Assembly (NCBI RefSeq): GCF_900187505.1 | Contig: NZ_FYDL01000001.1 | Span: forward strand, 310,001-374,000 | DNA: 64,000 bases | Direction of reading: 5' to 3' | DNA from: Pseudomonas sp. Irchel s3h17 | GTDB lineage: Bacteria; Pseudomonadota; Gammaproteobacteria; Pseudomonadales; Pseudomonadaceae | Part shown: in pieces, positions 61,637 to 64,000 of the stretch | Numbering within the stretch: the first letter of the stretch is position 1 | Layout of the letters: the number at the start of each line of letters is the position of its first letter | Notes under the pieces: model-generated | Told to the model about the DNA's origin: nothing | Seen by the model: only the letters and a program-made list of their open reading frames with translations | Databases searched by the model: none | Made by a program: the position numbers and the translations under genes

Positions 61637-62176
61637 TCAGCCGGAGAACACATAGCGTCCCTTGACCTTTTTGGGTGCAAGAAACGCCAGGTCCGGAAAC
61701 AGCTTCTGGCGCACGTAGCAGACGAAAACCAGCATCCCGATACTGATCGCCAGGCCGACGTACGTTGAGACAGTGCCTGAAGCCAGCCCCTCCAACTGCC
61801 TCGGCGAAAATCCCAGCGATAGAACGATGTAGGCGTTATAAGCACCCGCCAGGTGATTGTAGAACCCCCAGGCAAACAACAGCGGGATCAGCGCGCTCAG
61901 GCCGCCAATGATCCACCCGGCGTTAGGCCCGATGCCTGAACCCACGGCAAAACCGATCAGCAGCGCCAAGGTGGCCTGGATAAACATGAGTGTAATCACG
62001 GTATTGACCTTGCGGTCATGCATATCGCAGAGATAGGGGTCTGGATTTGAAGCGATCAAATAAGCAAGCAGCCGGTCCTTGACCCCTTGCCCTGAAAGCT
62101 GAGTGAACACCTCCGACTTGGGGACTCCGGACGACAGCAGCTCCTTTACTTTGGCTTTAGCTTGTTTTTTGTTCAT
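61637..62176 (-). CDS. Small membrane protein, unknown
   Basis: 179 aa from ATG 62176. The N-terminal 60 residues are Lys-rich and helical (NKKQAKAKVKELLSSGVPKS), then four hydrophobic helices from about residue 60 (VNTVITLMFIQATLALLIGF and later segments). The layout resembles DUF-type membrane proteins with an N-terminal short helical module. Function unknown. Confidence 0.75.
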   Translation of the reverse strand: MNKKQAKAKVKELLSSGVPKSEVFTQLSGQGVKDRLLAYLIASNPDPYLCDMHDRKVNTVITLMFIQATLALLIGFAVGSGIGPNAGWIIGGLSALIPLLFAWGFYNHLAGAYNAYIVLSLGFSPRQLEGLASGTVSTYVGLAISIGMLVFVCYVRQKLFPDLAFLAPKKVKGRYVFSG

Positions 62177-62470
62177 ATCGAGTGACGACTCCGTGGCACA
62201 CACTCACATTGCGATGAGGTCTGAAGCGAGGTGGTCACGCGGCCATACGCCTGGTGGACGGTGTTCCCTTCAGCCCGTTCAGGTCACTGAGCAAGCATAG
62301 CTATTAATTTTCCAGTGTTGTTCGCACGCCAGCCATGGCTGCTTTTCCGCAGGCGCGCCCCGCTGTATCGGGTCCAAAACACTTGATGGACAGAGCCAGG
62401 CCCCATGAGTGGCTATGCTTGAACTGTTGCCAATCCCCTGGCAGCCACATCGTGGAAGGAGGCGTTCGAG

Positions 62471-62956
62471 ATGCAGCTCATCACGTTGAAAATCGACAAG
62501 CCGGAGGCGACAAACTTCATCTTTGGCCAGACCCACTTCATCAAGTCCGTCGAGGACATCCACGAAGCCCTGGTCAATGCCGTCCCGGGCATCCTGTTCG
62601 GCGTGGCCTTTTGTGAAGCCTCCGGCAAATGCCTGGTGCGCTGGTCCGGCACCGATACCGCGATGATCGAACTGGCCCGCCAGAATGCGCAAACCATCGG
62701 CGCCGGTCATAGCTTCATGATCTTCCTGGGCGACGGCTTTTATCCGTTGAATGTATTGAACGCCGTGAAGATGGTGCCGGAGGTCTGCCGGATCTTTTGT
62801 GCAACGGCCAATCCCACTGAAGTGATTGTCGCCGAGACGGCACAAGGGCGGGCGGTCCTGGGCGTGGTGGATGGCTTCTGTGCCCGGGACATCGAGGGCG
62901 ACGACGATATCCTGTGGCGCAAGGACCTTTTGCGCCAGATCGGCTACAAACTGTGA
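62471..62956 (+). CDS. Adenosine-specific kinase family protein
   Basis: 161 aa. QLITLKIDKPEATNFIFGQT, SVEDIHEALVNAVPGILFGV, SGKCLVRWSGTD and IGAGHSFMIFLGDGFYPLNV are the landmarks of the adenosine-specific kinase family (DUF355 fold, first seen in archaea). Length is standard. Single gene, complete. Confidence 0.92.
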   Translation: MQLITLKIDKPEATNFIFGQTHFIKSVEDIHEALVNAVPGILFGVAFCEASGKCLVRWSGTDTAMIELARQNAQTIGAGHSFMIFLGDGFYPLNVLNAVKMVPEVCRIFCATANPTEVIVAETAQGRAVLGVVDGFCARDIEGDDDILWRKDLLRQIGYKL

Positions 62957-63103
62957 TCGGCGAGACGCACGCGCGGCAACAGTAGGCTAGGCTTTGAGCA
63001 GCTCATTGCTCACGATGCTCGATTCTGCAGGTTTGGGTTTTCTGGAGAGCGTCTGCAACAGCTATCTCAGATAGGCCCAAACTGTTCACGCAGGACTGAC
63101 GTG

Positions 63104-64000
63104 ATGACCGAGCCCCTCTTAAGCTTTGACGCCCTCAAGCGCGCCGCTGCCAGCGGTGAAATCGATACCGTGCTGGTCTGCATGATCGACATGCAAGGAC
63201 GATTGGTCGGCAAGCGCTTCCAGGTCGAGTTTTTCATCGACAGCGGCCATGAAGAAACCCACTGCTGCAACTACCTGCTGGCCGACGACATCGACATGGA
63301 ACCGGTGCCAGGCTACGCCGCGGCCAGCTGGAGCAAAGGCTATGGCGATTTTGTGCTCAAGCCCGACATGGCCACGCTGCGGCGCGTGCCCTGGCTGGAA
63401 TGCACGGCGCTGGTGCTGTGCGACGTGCTCGATCATCACCATCGGCAGGACCTGCCGCACAGCCCGCGGGCGATTCTGAAAAAGCAGGTCGAGCGCCTGC
63501 GCGAGCGTGGCTATACCGGCATGTTCGCCTCGGAGCTCGAGTTCTACCTGTTTGATGAAAGCTATGAGGCGATCCACCAACGCAACTACCACCACCCGAA
63601 GACGGCCGGTCATTACATCGAGGATTACAACATCCTGCAGACGACTCGCGAGGAGCCAGTGCTGCGGGCCATTCGCAAGCACTTGCAGGCATCCGGCATT
63701 CCCGTGGAAAACTCCAAGGGCGAATGGGGCCCCGGCCAGGAAGAGATCAACATCCGCTATGCCGATGCCCTGACCATGGCCGACCACCATGTCATCATCA
63801 AGCACGCCTGCAAGGAGATCGCGCAATTGCAGGGCAAGGCGATCACCTTCATGGCCAAGTGGCGCTATGACGCCGCCGGCTCCAGCAGCCACATCCATAA
63901 TTCGCTGTGGGACAAGAACGCTAAAAAGCCGCTGTTCTTCGATCCCAAGGCCGAGTTTGGCATGTCGGCGCTGATGCGCTCATGGGTGGCCGGGCAGCTC
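63104..64000 (+). CDS. Glutamine-synthetase family protein (3' partial)
   Basis: First 299 residues, running off the window edge. GS-type beta-grasp and catalytic parts are visible: CMIDMQGRLVGKRF, MFASELEFYLFDESYE (metal Glu), NSKGEWGPGQEEINIRYAD and KWRYDAAGSSSHIHNSLWD. The last has the catalytic-region His. It belongs to the GlnA-like group that glutamylates amines such as polyamines, not the housekeeping glnA. Start ATG 63104. Its missing end and neighbours would decide the substrate. Confidence 0.9.
   Translation, partial: MTEPLLSFDALKRAAASGEIDTVLVCMIDMQGRLVGKRFQVEFFIDSGHEETHCCNYLLADDIDMEPVPGYAAASWSKGYGDFVLKPDMATLRRVPWLECTALVLCDVLDHHHRQDLPHSPRAILKKQVERLRERGYTGMFASELEFYLFDESYEAIHQRNYHHPKTAGHYIEDYNILQTTREEPVLRAIRKHLQASGIPVENSKGEWGPGQEEINIRYADALTMADHHVIIKHACKEIAQLQGKAITFMAKWRYDAAGSSSHIHNSLWDKNAKKPLFFDPKAEFGMSALMRSWVAGQL

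Overview
The window reads as chromosome from a fluorescent Pseudomonas (P. fluorescens/P. putida lineage). Three things support this: high-GC, compact coding; several REP doublets of the types scattered through these genomes; and a D-lysine gene block at 37.5-43.9 kb whose order (dpkA, RpiR regulator, binding protein, two permeases, amaD, ATPase) is the one I know from P. putida. No rRNA, tRNA or CRISPR was recognised.

Layout. 0-8.4 kb: the end of an RND outer-membrane factor, a class PPK2 polyphosphate kinase, a damaged arylsulfatase, a FadL-like porin, a DUF3313 lipoprotein, a DUF4239 membrane protein and small conserved proteins. 8.7-10.5 kb: small proteins, including a DUF2986 protein and a two-gene unit (TPR protein plus Pro-rich peptide). 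10.6-15.4 kb: a three-domain ACP / fatty-acyl-AMP ligase / PlsC acyltransferase fusion, divergent from a UMF1-type MFS transporter and separated from it by a 272-bp tandem duplication, each copy carrying a REP doublet. 15.6-20.8 kb: a GcvA-like regulator, a polyamine-type binding protein, an amidase-signature enzyme and an agmatinase-family ureohydrolase, probably a guanidino/polyamine catabolic set. 21-27 kb: methyltransferase, lipoproteins, LysR/AzoR pair, DUF1704 metallopeptidase, DUF2459 protein.

27.2-37.2 kb looks like an acquired island. It opens with an intact IS1182-family element abutting an IS21 remnant, has visibly lower GC further in, and holds a LacI regulator divergent from a nitrilase / unknown membrane protein / amidase cassette with two palindromic operators. 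It then holds a decayed two-ORF cassette resembling a toxin tip plus immunity gene, a Cys-rich unknown gene and a gene broken by one stop codon.

37.5-44.3 kb is the D-lysine transport and oxidation cluster, ending in a PchB-like chorismate-mutase-fold protein. 44.4-45.9 kb is an rcnRA nickel/cobalt efflux pair with all four expected metal ligands in the repressor. 46-51 kb includes trmK and an alpha/beta hydrolase gene lying between IS1182-like ends, the right-hand one being part of a 168-bp MITE.

51-60 kb is a mosaic: two inverted copies of a 210-220 bp element with terminal repeats and a REP core, a truncated IS3 element cutting a GNAT gene, a transposase N-terminal stub, a decayed trmK fragment and a duplicated 90-bp end of a hydrolase gene. 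Ordinary genes lie between them (DUF1810, GrpB, phospholipase D, Mut7-C, GFA, YecR, VOC, GST). The window ends in a glutamine-synthetase-family gene that runs off the edge.

The most novel-looking items are the LacI/nitrilase/membrane protein/amidase cassette, the ACP-FAAL-PlsC fusion beside an MFS exporter (an analogue of LplT-Aas lysophospholipid repair), and the IS1182-ended unit carrying a hydrolase instead of a transposase.
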